A stretch of DNA of 64,000 bases. Origin: Candidatus Binatia bacterium. GTDB lineage: Bacteria > Desulfobacterota > Binatia > UBA12015. The translations under genes were made by a program, and so were the position numbers. Of this stretch, positions 43,797-53,111 are shown piece by piece (positions within the stretch are counted from its first letter, which is position 1; every line of letters begins with the position of its first letter). The stretch is taken from contig JAQWJE010000013.1 of the NCBI GenBank assembly GCA_029248525.1, positions 62,001 to 126,000 of the forward strand. Direction: 5' to 3'. Under the pieces are notes generated by a model that searched no databases, was not told the DNA's origin, and worked only from the letters and a program-made list of their open reading frames with translations.

Positions 43797-46700
43797 ATGA
43801 ATGATGAAGAGCATCTTTCGGAAGCCGAGCCGCGCCGGTCGCTGATCGATGTGGCGACAGAGCTTGCCGCCGGATTGACCGGATCCGCAGAGTTGCCGGT
43901 GGCCGGCCTCTCCGGGCCGGCTCGGGCAGCCTTTCTCGCGCTGCTGGCTCGGGAGCGGCCACGTCCCATGCTCGTCCTCGTCGCAGACGCTCGCGCGGCG
44001 GAAACGCTGGGCCGGGACTTACGATTTTTTCTCGGGGAGGGGCCCGAAGATCTCGCCGCTTCGGATCGGGTCCATGTCTTCCCTGCATGGGACACAGCAC
44101 CCTTTGCCGCTCTTTCGCCGAGTCCGGAAACGATTGCCCAGCGGATCGAGGGCCTGCATCGATTGGCGCAGACTCACTTCCCCATCGTGATTACAACCCC
44201 GGAGGCGGCCATGCAGCGCGTGATACCGCCGACCGATCTGGAGAGTGCGGTTCAGAATCTGGTCGAGGGGGATGATATCGACCTGGGGAATCTGGCGGCA
44301 CGGTTGACGGACTGGGGCTACCGGCGACGGCCTCTGGTCGAAGATCGAGGAGAACTTGCGATTCGCGGCGGCTTGATCGACGTTTTCGTGACGGGTGCTC
44401 CCGAGCCGATTCGGATGGAACTTCTCGGGGATACGATCGAGTCGATACGCAGTTTTGACCCACGATCACAGCGACGCATGGAGGATCAGGAAGAAGCCTT
44501 GATCCTCCCGGCAACCGAGTTGCCCCTGCACCTCCGAACGGACGCACGACTTCTGCGGCAGGTCGACGAGCGTGCGCGGGAACTGGAGATGCCGCGTGCC
44601 GATCGTCTTGCTTTGGTCGAAAATTTGCGGGAGGGCGGGGAGGTCCCCGGACTGGAATCCTGGGCGCCTTTGTTCTCGGAAAGAGCCGGGCTCTCGGCGT
44701 ATTTGCCGGCGAAGACTCTGGTGGTGCTTGATGATCCGCATGCCCTCAAAGCGGCCTGTAAGGAACTCTGGGACTCGATCGATATTCATGAGCAACAGGC
44801 AATCGACGAGCGCCGACTGCATCCCGAGCCGACCCAACTCTACTGCACGGTCGAGAACTTCTTCGAGATGCTGGAACCTTTTGCCCGCGTAGTGATGGAG
44901 GGGTTGGACGTTTCACCCGACGCCGCCGCTCGCCCGCATGCCAAAATGCCATTCGCGATTCGCGGCCGACGAGTCTCTCACGAGGAAAATGGTTTTGCAC
45001 TTCTCGTCGAGCGCATCCGAGCCTGGGAGAGTCAGGGCGCGCGGGTGGCTCTGGTTGTGGGGAGTACGGTGCAGGCGGAAAGGCTCAGGTTGATCCTGGA
45101 GGCCGAAGATCTTCGGGTCGGATTTGCCGCAGGTTCCTTGCCCGCAGAATTGGAAGCAAGAGATGCACCCGGCAGTTTTATTGTCGAAGGAGAACTCTCC
45201 GAATCTGTGGAACTGCCAGCAGACCGCCTCGTCTGTCTCGCCGAAACAAACCTTTTCGGCGAGCACCGCCGCAGCCGTCGGCGCAAGCAGGTGGCCTTGA
45301 CCCTGGATCAGGTCATGAAGTCGTTAGCGGAATTGAAACCGGGCGATTTCATCGTGCATCTGGATAATGGCATCGGTCGCTATCACGGACTGACGCACCT
45401 TTCGGTAGCGGGTAGCGAGGGCGATTATCTTCATCTGGAGTACCACGGAGGCGACAAGCTCTACCTGCCGGTCGATCGCGTCAATCTCGTCCAGAAATAT
45501 GTCGGGGGAGACGGGGCTCGTCCGGAATTGGCCAAGCTTGGCTCGGGCAATTGGGAGAAGATCAAGCAGAAAACCAAAGAGTCGATTCTCTCGATGACCC
45601 GAGAATTGCTCGCACTCTACTCGACGCGGCAGCGTAGTGCGGGCTACGCTTTCTCGACGGGCGACCCTTATTTTCAGGAATTTGCCGCAAGGTTTCCCTT
45701 CGAAGAAACACCCGATCAGGAACGCGCGATCGAAGAGGTTCTCGGAGATCTGGGAAGTTCCAAGCCGATGGACCGGTTGGTGTGCGGTGATGTGGGCTAT
45801 GGCAAGACGGAAGTTGCAATGCGCGCAGCTTTTGCGGTCGCGATGGCCGGCAAACAAGTCGCGGTATTGGTGCCCACGACAGTGCTTGCACAGCAGCATA
45901 CGGAATCCTTCCGCAAGCGGTTTGAGGGGTATCCTGTCGAGATCGAGACGATGTCCAGTTTCCGGAGTCGGAAGGAAAACCTGGAGACTGTCGCAGCGAT
46001 TCGAGCTGGCCGCGTCGATGTTGTTGTCGGCACGCATCGATTGCTTTCGGGGGATGTGGAATTCGCCAACCTTGGACTGCTGGTGGTCGATGAAGAACAC
46101 CGCTTCGGTGTCCGGGACAAGGAGCGAATCAAGCAAATGCGACAGCTGGTCGACGTGCTGACGCTGACTGCGACGCCAATCCCTCGAACTTTGGAAATGT
46201 CGCTCTCGGGAATCCGGAATCTTTCGGTAATCGAGACACCTCCTGTAGATCGGCAGGCGATTCGCACCTACGTAAGCCGGTCGGACGATCATGTAATTCG
46301 AGATGCGGTGCTGCGGGAACTGCACCGCGGGGGGCAAGTCTTCTTCGTCCACAATCGCGTCCAGACCATCGAGGCGCTGCATGATCGGCTTCGCTCGATC
46401 GTTCCGGAAGCAAAGATCCGTGTGGGGCACGGACAAATGAAGACGCACGCTCTCGAGCGCGTCATGTTGGGCTTCATGGAGCATGAATTCGATATTCTTC
46501 TCTGTACCGCGATTGTGGAGTCGGGCCTGGATATTCCCAATGCCAACACGATTTTTATCGATCGAGCAGATACCTTTGGTCTCGCCCAACTCTATCAGCT
46601 GCGGGGCCGGGTCGGGCGCTCACCGGCGCGAGCCTATGCCTATCTTCTCGTGCCTCCCGAGCGTGTTCTGACGAGGGAGGCGCAGAAGCGACTTCAAGTT

Positions 46701-47360
46701 CTGCGGGAACTGGACGAGCTCGGCGGTGGTTTCAAAATTGCCGCACATGATCTGGAGATCCGCGGTGCGGGGAATTTGCTCGGGAAACAACAGAGCGGCC
46801 ACATTACCGAGGTTGGTTTCGAACTTTATACCAGCATGATGGAAGATGCGGTCCGCGAGCTTCGCGGCGAGGTGGTCGAAGAGACGATCGAGCCGGAAAT
46901 CCAGATTGGCGCCAGCGTTTATATCCCGGACACCTATATGGAAGACGTCAACCAGCGTCTGGTCTGGTACAAACGTCTCGCCGCTCTGCGGGAGAGCGGC
47001 GATCGCGGAGTCCTCGCAGAGGAATTGGAGGACCGCTATGGACCTATCCCGCCAATTGTGGACTCATTGCTGGACGTGATGGAATTGCGCCGCCGAATGA
47101 AGGATATGTCTGTGAGCGAGGCTCGCTTGCGCGGAGACACTCTCTCGCTGCGACTGCATGAGGGATCCTCCATCGATCGAGACGCTCTGATTGATCTCGT
47201 CAAGCAAAGTCGAGGACAGTGGGAGGCATCGCCGGGGAATGTTCTAAGGCATCAAGTGCTAGGGCTTTCGAGTCCGGTTGCCGAGCTTGAGGCTGCTTTG
47301 TTGCGGTTGGACGCATTGCCACGTCGGGATATGGCTCCGACTGCCAGAGGTTCCGCATGA
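43797..47360 (+). CDS. mfd: transcription-repair coupling factor
   Basis: A 1187-residue Mfd. It displaces RNA polymerase stalled at DNA lesions and recruits UvrA for nucleotide-excision repair. The N-terminal UvrB-like module is followed by the CarD-like RNA-polymerase interaction domain around residues 505-570 ('LKPGDFIVHLDNGIGRYHGL'). The RecG-like translocase has Walker A 'GDVGYGKTEVA' near residue 665, 'DEEHRFG', and 'ATPIPRTLEMSLSGIR'. The C-terminal TRCF domain binds UvrA. Length is typical. Its stop overlaps the kup start as ATGA. Confidence 0.96.
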   Translation: MNDEEHLSEAEPRRSLIDVATELAAGLTGSAELPVAGLSGPARAAFLALLARERPRPMLVLVADARAAETLGRDLRFFLGEGPEDLAASDRVHVFPAWDTAPFAALSPSPETIAQRIEGLHRLAQTHFPIVITTPEAAMQRVIPPTDLESAVQNLVEGDDIDLGNLAARLTDWGYRRRPLVEDRGELAIRGGLIDVFVTGAPEPIRMELLGDTIESIRSFDPRSQRRMEDQEEALILPATELPLHLRTDARLLRQVDERARELEMPRADRLALVENLREGGEVPGLESWAPLFSERAGLSAYLPAKTLVVLDDPHALKAACKELWDSIDIHEQQAIDERRLHPEPTQLYCTVENFFEMLEPFARVVMEGLDVSPDAAARPHAKMPFAIRGRRVSHEENGFALLVERIRAWESQGARVALVVGSTVQAERLRLILEAEDLRVGFAAGSLPAELEARDAPGSFIVEGELSESVELPADRLVCLAETNLFGEHRRSRRRKQVALTLDQVMKSLAELKPGDFIVHLDNGIGRYHGLTHLSVAGSEGDYLHLEYHGGDKLYLPVDRVNLVQKYVGGDGARPELAKLGSGNWEKIKQKTKESILSMTRELLALYSTRQRSAGYAFSTGDPYFQEFAARFPFEETPDQERAIEEVLGDLGSSKPMDRLVCGDVGYGKTEVAMRAAFAVAMAGKQVAVLVPTTVLAQQHTESFRKRFEGYPVEIETMSSFRSRKENLETVAAIRAGRVDVVVGTHRLLSGDVEFANLGLLVVDEEHRFGVRDKERIKQMRQLVDVLTLTATPIPRTLEMSLSGIRNLSVIETPPVDRQAIRTYVSRSDDHVIRDAVLRELHRGGQVFFVHNRVQTIEALHDRLRSIVPEAKIRVGHGQMKTHALERVMLGFMEHEFDILLCTAIVESGLDIPNANTIFIDRADTFGLAQLYQLRGRVGRSPARAYAYLLVPPERVLTREAQKRLQVLRELDELGGGFKIAAHDLEIRGAGNLLGKQQSGHITEVGFELYTSMMEDAVRELRGEVVEETIEPEIQIGASVYIPDTYMEDVNQRLVWYKRLAALRESGDRGVLAEELEDRYGPIPPIVDSLLDVMELRRRMKDMSVSEARLRGDTLSLRLHEGSSIDRDALIDLVKQSRGQWEASPGNVLRHQVLGLSSPVAELEAALLRLDALPRRDMAPTARGSA

Positions 47361-49297
47361 GTGATTCAACACCTTCGCTGACGGCAGCAGCCGGTCAAAA
47401 CTCCGACCCACCGCATTCAGACGGTCCTCTCGCGGCGTTGTCGCTGGGCGCTTTGGGTGTGGTTTACGGCGATATCGGGACATCCCCCCTCTACGCTTTG
47501 CGCGAATGCTTTCTTGGCCACTACGGAATACCGATTGATGAGGCCAATGTTCTGGGTGTTCTATCCCTGATGCTCTGGTCCCTGATCTGCGTCATCTCGG
47601 CCAAGTATCTCACCTTTGTCATGCGTGCGGATAATCATGGCGAAGGAGGTATTCTCGCCTTGCTCTCCCTGACGCGTGCGGGTGCTGCCGATCGCGGCGC
47701 GCCGAGATCGCGACGCGGACTTTTGATGTTGGGGCTGTTTGGGGCGGCGCTGCTTTATGGGGAAGGCGTGATTACACCGGCGATTTCGGTCCTGTCTGCT
47801 GTCGAAGGTCTGAGTGTGGCCACCCCGGCATTCGAACCTTTCATTATTCCGATCACGGTGGGCATTTTGATCGGTTTGTTCTCGGTCCAGAGCCGAGGGA
47901 CGGCGGGTATTGCCCGGGTTTTCGGTCCCATCATGCTGGTGTGGTTTTCGACCATTGGTATTCTCGGGGCACTCCGAATTTTTGGCGATGGCGCCGATGG
48001 CCTCATCGTGCTCGGGGCGATCAATCCTCTCTATGGTGTGGAGTTCCTCTTCCAGTCCGGCGGGATCGGCTTCCTGGTGCTGGGTTCGGTCGTCCTGGTG
48101 ATCACAGGGGGCGAGGCGCTCTATGCCGATATGGGGCATTTCGGACCGCGACCGATTCGTATCGCCTGGTACACGGTTGTGCTGCCGGGTCTGCTGCTGA
48201 ACTATTTCGGTCAGGGGGTTTTATTGCTGGAACACGGTGCGAGTCTGGAGAACCCATTTTTCCAGATGGCTCCGGACTGGGGTCTCTACCCACTGGTCGT
48301 CCTGGCAACAGCCGCTGCCATCATTGCTTCCCAGGCCCTGATTTCGGGAGCTTTCTCGCTGACTCAGGCAGCTGTGCAGTTGGGCTATACGCCGCGGTTC
48401 GCCATTGTTCATACATCCGGAGACTCGGAGGGGCAGATCTATATTCCCCCCGTCAACCGGGCTCTTATGGTTCTCTGCATCTGTCTCGTGATCGGATTTG
48501 GTGAGTCGAGCGAGCTGGCAGAGGCCTACGGAATGACGGTGATGGGGACCATGACGATCACCTCGATCATCTTCTACGCAGTCGCCCGAGAAAAGTGGAA
48601 ATGGTCTCGCTTGCAGGCGGGTCTTCCCGTCGCCCTTTTCCTGATTTTTGATCTGACATTCCTCGCGGCCAATCTGCTCAAGTTTTTTGAGGGCGGATGG
48701 TTCCCTCTGGTGATCGGCGGAGTGCTCTTCACGATCATGACGACATGGAAACGTGGCCGCGATGAGGTTCGTCGGGTTCTCGGAAGTGCAGAACTACCTC
48801 TCGATCTATTTCTTGGCGACGTGGAGAACAGCCAACCTCATCGGGTCAGGGGAACCGCTCTCGTCATGACCTCGAACCCGGAGGGAACTCCTGCGGTCCT
48901 CCTGCATCACCTCAAGCACAACAAGGTTTTGCATGAGCGTGTCCTGCTGCTTTCGTTCGTGCAGCGCCGGCGACCGGAAGTGACTGGCCCGGACAAGGTT
49001 GTGATCGAGGAACTGAGCGGAGGCTTTGTGCGGATTGTCTTCCAACTGGGTTTCATGGAGCAACCGCGGATGGAGCGAGTAGCGGAATTTTGCGCGCTTC
49101 AAGGATGCGTGATCGATTTTTCGAATACGACATTTTTCCTGGGGCGGCAGAGCCTTTTTTCGACAGGGCGTTCGGGTATGGCGATGTGGCGCAAGAATCT
49201 TTTCCGCATTCTTTTGCGTAACGCTCCGACGGCGACCGATTATTTCGGGCTTCCACCTAATCGAGTTGTCGAACTCGGGGCTCAGGTCGAGATCTAG
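47357..49297 (+). CDS. kup: KUP-family potassium uptake transporter
   Basis: A 646-residue K+/H+ symporter of the KUP/HAK/KT family. The N-terminal signature 'VVYGDIGTSPLYALRECF' is diagnostic. About twelve hydrophobic helices follow, and a cytoplasmic C-terminal domain of some 180 residues begins after 'FLGDVENSQPHRV'. It imports potassium at low external concentration or low pH. It is translationally coupled to mfd (ATGA), an unusual pairing, and its stop shares CTAG with the convergent exonuclease gene. Confidence 0.95.
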   Translation: MSDSTPSLTAAAGQNSDPPHSDGPLAALSLGALGVVYGDIGTSPLYALRECFLGHYGIPIDEANVLGVLSLMLWSLICVISAKYLTFVMRADNHGEGGILALLSLTRAGAADRGAPRSRRGLLMLGLFGAALLYGEGVITPAISVLSAVEGLSVATPAFEPFIIPITVGILIGLFSVQSRGTAGIARVFGPIMLVWFSTIGILGALRIFGDGADGLIVLGAINPLYGVEFLFQSGGIGFLVLGSVVLVITGGEALYADMGHFGPRPIRIAWYTVVLPGLLLNYFGQGVLLLEHGASLENPFFQMAPDWGLYPLVVLATAAAIIASQALISGAFSLTQAAVQLGYTPRFAIVHTSGDSEGQIYIPPVNRALMVLCICLVIGFGESSELAEAYGMTVMGTMTITSIIFYAVAREKWKWSRLQAGLPVALFLIFDLTFLAANLLKFFEGGWFPLVIGGVLFTIMTTWKRGRDEVRRVLGSAELPLDLFLGDVENSQPHRVRGTALVMTSNPEGTPAVLLHHLKHNKVLHERVLLLSFVQRRRPEVTGPDKVVIEELSGGFVRIVFQLGFMEQPRMERVAEFCALQGCVIDFSNTTFFLGRQSLFSTGRSGMAMWRKNLFRILLRNAPTATDYFGLPPNRVVELGAQVEI

Positions 49298-50169
49298 AGG
49301 TTCTCGGCGAGGCGTGCAGCGCGCTCGGCGATATGGTTGGCGCGCAGATGTTCGCAGACGGCTGCAAAGGCGGGGGTTGGGCCTTGCCACCTCCACTGAT
49401 GGGGTGACTCCCCGATATCCGCGGAGGTGCGCAGAGTCGCGAGGTCCTTGAAGAGCGCGGCGTCCTCGCGGCCCTGCTGCAAAGATTCGGCGAGTCGCTT
49501 GGCGCCGCGTATTTTGACATCCCAGTCGTCTTCGTTCGCGGGAATTTCCTCCAGCGCGATCCAGCGCGCCAGAATTGTCGCAGCGGATTTTGCGCCCCAG
49601 CCTTTCAATCCCGGAAATCCATCGGCGCTATCCCCCATCAAGGCGAGATAGTCGGGGATCGAGGCGGGGGAGACACCGAATTTTTCTCGCACGCCATCTT
49701 CATCCAGAATGAGATCCTTGCGTCTGTCGACCATGACCACGCGATTACCTTGAACGCATTGAGCAAGATCCTTGTCCGGGGTGAGCAGCAGAATTTGCTC
49801 GACATCGGGCTCGGCCCAGGCCAGCGCGGAGGCGCTGGCCAGTCCATCATCGGCTTCAAATTCCTTCATGCGCCACACGGTGACGCCGAGAGCTTCGAGA
49901 GCATCTTCGAGGGGATGAAACTGCCCGAAGAGATCGGGATCGATCCCCTCGCCGGATTTGTAGCCATCATAGAGGTCATTGCGAAACGACTCGACCACAT
50001 GATCGGTCGCGACACCGATATGGGTGGCACCTTTTTCCAGAAGGGAAAGCACAGTGCCCAGGACGCCGCGCAGGGCGCCCACATCGGCTCCGCTTTTGTC
50101 CGCGTGAGAGGGCACCGCGAAAAAGTGCCGAAACAACTCGTAGGTTCCGTCGACCAAATGTACCTTCAT
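49294..50169 (-). CDS. stand-alone 5'-3' exonuclease (Pol I N-domain type)
   Basis: A 291-residue protein matching the 5' nuclease domain of DNA polymerase I without a polymerase part. Metal-site residues are visible as D7 in 'LVDGTYELFR', the acidic pair in 'FEADDGLASA' and 'LLTPDKDLAQCV'. The helix-3-turn-helix is 'MGDSADGFPGLKGWGAKSA'. It may remove flaps or RNA primers. It starts in the stop codon of the HupE-like gene (TGATG); a 28-codon in-frame extension is rejected. Its stop shares CTAG with kup. Confidence 0.9.
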   Translation of the reverse strand: MKVHLVDGTYELFRHFFAVPSHADKSGADVGALRGVLGTVLSLLEKGATHIGVATDHVVESFRNDLYDGYKSGEGIDPDLFGQFHPLEDALEALGVTVWRMKEFEADDGLASASALAWAEPDVEQILLLTPDKDLAQCVQGNRVVMVDRRKDLILDEDGVREKFGVSPASIPDYLALMGDSADGFPGLKGWGAKSAATILARWIALEEIPANEDDWDVKIRGAKRLAESLQQGREDAALFKDLATLRTSADIGESPHQWRWQGPTPAFAAVCEHLRANHIAERAARLAENL

Positions 50170-51395
50170 CAGCCCCAGTTTCGTAGCACAACCCAGTAGA
50201 TTCCAAGACCGGCAATCGCTGCTGAACCGATTTCGGCCAGCCAACGGTACCAAAGTCCCTCGTGGACCTGCGCGAGAAGGCGGAGAAGGGGCCAGACCAG
50301 CAAGACGACCAGTAGTTGCCCCAGCTCGACGCCGATATTGAAGCCGAAGAGGGCGGGGAGCAATCGCTGCACAGGCAGGTCAATTTCCATCAAGATACCG
50401 GCAAAACCAAAACCATGAGCCAGTCCGAAAGCAAAGGCGACCAGTGCCCGCAGCCGGGCGGGCCGCTGGTGGACCTCGAGAAGCTGGAAGTGACACCAGG
50501 AGAAAACCCCCAAGCCAACCCACGTCAATGCACTGAGCTGGCCACTCCCGGAAACAGCGGCAAGCGCACTCACCCCCAGGATGCCCACCATCGCGATGGG
50601 TATGGCGTTTCCACGACCACTCATCAGCCACGAGTTTTCGATGGCTACCAAGGCGATCGAGAAGCCGATCAGAACTTCGATGGAGATCGGCTCCGGCCGG
50701 TAGAGCCCCAGAACGGCCAACCCCAGCGTGATGCTATGGGCTACGGTGAAGGCGGTTACGAGAGTGGCGACCTCCCGCAAGGATGAGGCCAGGAGCAGAA
50801 GAGCCAGCACAAATGCCAGATGATCCCAGCCGCTGAGTATATGCTCCATTCCCAGGATGGCGTAGCCGGGCAGGGTCGTTTTCAGAGTTTCCTCCGCGAC
50901 CTGTCCTTCAGGGGCGTCGATCGCCCACTCCGGAGTTCCCGCAACGAGCACGCGTTCTCGAATCTCGCCGGTGGCGTTGGCGACCCGAGCGAAGTGAAGG
51001 TGGGAACTCAGAACGTCACCGAGGATATCGCTGCGCAAGGTCAGCGGCCCGACGGCCGGGCACGTGACTTTCCATCGAAAAATGGCCCAACCGATGGGGG
51101 CTTGCGCCTGCCGTACGGGTCGACTGGCGGTGCACGCTTCGCTGCCGGCACTCAAGCGCAGATTGGATTGCAAATACCCGGGCCAATCGTGCCCGTTGGG
51201 AAACCGCGTCAGTTCCAGAAGCGGGAGTCGCACCTGAACGGCGGCGGTTCGGACCTCTCCCGGAGCCTCTTGCGCCAGGTTCCATCGGGAATACGACGTG
51301 CTTTTGGTATGCGCGTCGGCCCCGGCCGGCAACGCGAGCAGCAGCAGGAGGCAGGCCGTCAGCAGGGCGGCCGCCCGGAAAGTGATGGTTTTCAA
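50169..51395 (-). CDS. HupE/UreJ-family membrane protein
   Basis: A 408-residue exported membrane protein. A signal peptide ('LLTACLLLLLALPAGADA') leads a periplasmic domain of about 150 residues. Seven or so helices with the HupE/UreJ signatures follow: 'GMEHILSGWDHLAFVLALLL', 'AFTVAHSITL' and 'FGLAHGFGFAG'. Family members are put forward as nickel or cobalt carriers; no hydrogenase or urease gene is in this window. The TTG start overlaps the PPIase stop (TTGA), with GGGGAGG seven bases upstream. Confidence 0.8.
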   Translation of the reverse strand: MKTITFRAAALLTACLLLLLALPAGADAHTKSTSYSRWNLAQEAPGEVRTAAVQVRLPLLELTRFPNGHDWPGYLQSNLRLSAGSEACTASRPVRQAQAPIGWAIFRWKVTCPAVGPLTLRSDILGDVLSSHLHFARVANATGEIRERVLVAGTPEWAIDAPEGQVAEETLKTTLPGYAILGMEHILSGWDHLAFVLALLLLASSLREVATLVTAFTVAHSITLGLAVLGLYRPEPISIEVLIGFSIALVAIENSWLMSGRGNAIPIAMVGILGVSALAAVSGSGQLSALTWVGLGVFSWCHFQLLEVHQRPARLRALVAFAFGLAHGFGFAGILMEIDLPVQRLLPALFGFNIGVELGQLLVVLLVWPLLRLLAQVHEGLWYRWLAEIGSAAIAGLGIYWVVLRNWG

Positions 51396-52288
51396 CCGCC
51401 TGCCTCCCCGGGGGGGGACAAGCGAACGGTTCCACGTTCGCGCAGATCATCCAGATAGGAGCGAAGGGCGGTATCTCCGGCACGCCTCTGCATCTCGGTG
51501 CGAACTTCTTTTTCGACCTCGGACAGGGGCGGTTGGATCCCGGGTTGCGCATCGACCATGCGGAGGACGTAGTAGGCCGAGCCACCTCGAATCGGGTCGC
51601 TGATCGCCCCCGGCTCCAATCGGAGCGCAGCTCTGGTGGGGCTTGGCCCGAGATACTCGCGTATTTTCGCCGGAGGCAGCATGCCTTGCGGGAACGGAAT
51701 GATCGATGGGTCGGCGAGAGCGTCGCGCACGTCGGCGGGAGCGGCCCCCGCGCGGAGTTGCGCTGTCGCTTGGGCAGCCCTTGCCGCCGCCTCGGTGTCG
51801 GATTCTCCATCGCGTGCATCGAATCGCATCGGATCAACCCAGAGTCGCCCCGTGCGTGCGAAGTAGGTGCGGTTCTCCTCGTAGAAGTCGGCGAGCTGCT
51901 TTCCGCTGGGCTCCTCGGGTTGGGCATCCGCGACGATGGAGTCGATCATTTGTCGGACGAGCAAGGCGCGCACGCGTCGATCGTGTTGATCAACACCGAG
52001 CTCGCGAGCTCGCTGGACAAGAAGCTCTTCTTCGATCAGACGGTTCAGGACGTGTGTTCGCTCGGCGGGCCCTATTGCATTGCGGGCGTCAGCGGCAAGC
52101 AGGCCGACAGCTTGTTCGAAGGCTTCACTTTCGATCGGGACGCCATTGACCGTGGCGGCGATGCCGCTTTCCAGCCCGGAGTCGAATTCGGTTCGCTCGC
52201 GCAGAACGCCCAGACCGGCGAGGAACAGGCCCAGAGCTGCTCCAACGATCAAGAAAACCGGGGGGCGATTCGCTGCATTATCCGACAT
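51392..52288 (-). CDS. membrane-anchored PpiC/SurA-like peptidyl-prolyl isomerase
   Basis: A 298-residue periplasmic folding factor. An N-terminal anchor helix (residues 10-28, 'VFLIVGAALGLFLAG') precedes a SurA-type chaperone region ('VNGVPIESEAFEQAV', 'NRLIEEELLVQRARELGV'). A weak parvulin rotamase region follows ('LRLEPGAISDPIRGGSAYYVLRM', spanning a turn). It is coupled to the HupE-like gene downstream, a pairing I have seen in other genomes, so it may help fold that protein. The start is the first ATG; a GTG three codons upstream is possible and neither has a clear ribosome site. Confidence 0.75.
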   Translation of the reverse strand: MSDNAANRPPVFLIVGAALGLFLAGLGVLRERTEFDSGLESGIAATVNGVPIESEAFEQAVGLLAADARNAIGPAERTHVLNRLIEEELLVQRARELGVDQHDRRVRALLVRQMIDSIVADAQPEEPSGKQLADFYEENRTYFARTGRLWVDPMRFDARDGESDTEAAARAAQATAQLRAGAAPADVRDALADPSIIPFPQGMLPPAKIREYLGPSPTRAALRLEPGAISDPIRGGSAYYVLRMVDAQPGIQPPLSEVEKEVRTEMQRRAGDTALRSYLDDLRERGTVRLSPPGEAGG

Positions 52289-52412
52289 AGGATGCACGGT
52301 ATCTGATCTGTCACCAAGCTCAATTCAAGCAAGATGAGCTGTTGCTCGGTGGCGACCTTCGGATGCTGGCGGTGGGCTCCGGGATGCTTTAGACCGTAGT
52401 AAGGGGGATTTT

Positions 52413-52988
52413 ATGGCTGAGGAAGCGCGAGCGAAATTTCACCGGATGGATGAGGGCACCGTTGAGGATTGGATGATCATCGGCGGGAGTCATATGGAAT
52501 TTGCGGCCGGGACCGCGCAACGGGTTTTGCGTCACCTCGAACTCCTCGATGGAGATTACGGTGGCTTTGCCGTGGATCGCCTCACCCATAGCCTCCAGAC
52601 GGCAACTCTCGCGATGCGGGATGGTCGGGATGAGGAGTATATCGTATGCGCTCTGTTGCACGATATCGGAGACACTCTCGCGCCGACCAATCATCCTTCG
52701 ATCGCGGCCGGGATTCTCAAGCCTTGGGTCTCGGAGCAGAACCATTGGATCGTGGAACACCACGGGATTTTTCAGGGATATTATTTCTGGCATTTTCTTG
52801 GCGGGGACCGGAACGATCGAGATCGCTTTCGAGAAAACCCCTACTACGATTCCTGCGAGGAGTTTTGCGAACTGTATGATCAGCGCGCGTTTGATCCGAA
52901 AGCCGAGACCCTTCCCCTGCAAGAGTTCGAGCCATTGATCCACCGTGTCTTCGCGGAGGGACGTCCGACGATTGCGGCTGCAAGCTGA
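52413..52988 (+). CDS. HD-domain protein, PhnZ/MIOX-like
   Basis: A 191-residue HD-fold metalloprotein. H59 in 'LTHSLQTATLA', H83-D84 in 'ALLHDIGD', H94 in 'TNHPSIAAG' and H116/H117 in 'VEHHGIFQG' are candidate metal ligands. The pattern 'YGxxxV...HxLQ.A' matches the small PhnZ-type mixed-valent diiron oxygenases better than phosphohydrolases, but the extra His of 'HDIGH' is Asp (D87) here. Function is undecided between oxygenase and hydrolase. AGGGGGA precedes the ATG. It is divergent from the PPIase gene and 123 bases before the thiolase gene. Confidence 0.72.
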   Translation: MAEEARAKFHRMDEGTVEDWMIIGGSHMEFAAGTAQRVLRHLELLDGDYGGFAVDRLTHSLQTATLAMRDGRDEEYIVCALLHDIGDTLAPTNHPSIAAGILKPWVSEQNHWIVEHHGIFQGYYFWHFLGGDRNDRDRFRENPYYDSCEEFCELYDQRAFDPKAETLPLQEFEPLIHRVFAEGRPTIAAAS

Positions 52989-53111
52989 TCTCTCCCGGGG
53001 CTTTTCGAATGCCGGGTGCGAGAACCGACAAGCTGCGTTAGGGAATCATGTGATTTGCTGATGCGCCCGTTCGAGGGTGACCCGAAAACTGAAGACCCCA
53101 AGGAGATTCCG

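Noticed and set aside
45324-46589. 421-codon minus-strand frame
   Set aside because: It is antisense to the helicase part of mfd; no motif or start signal.
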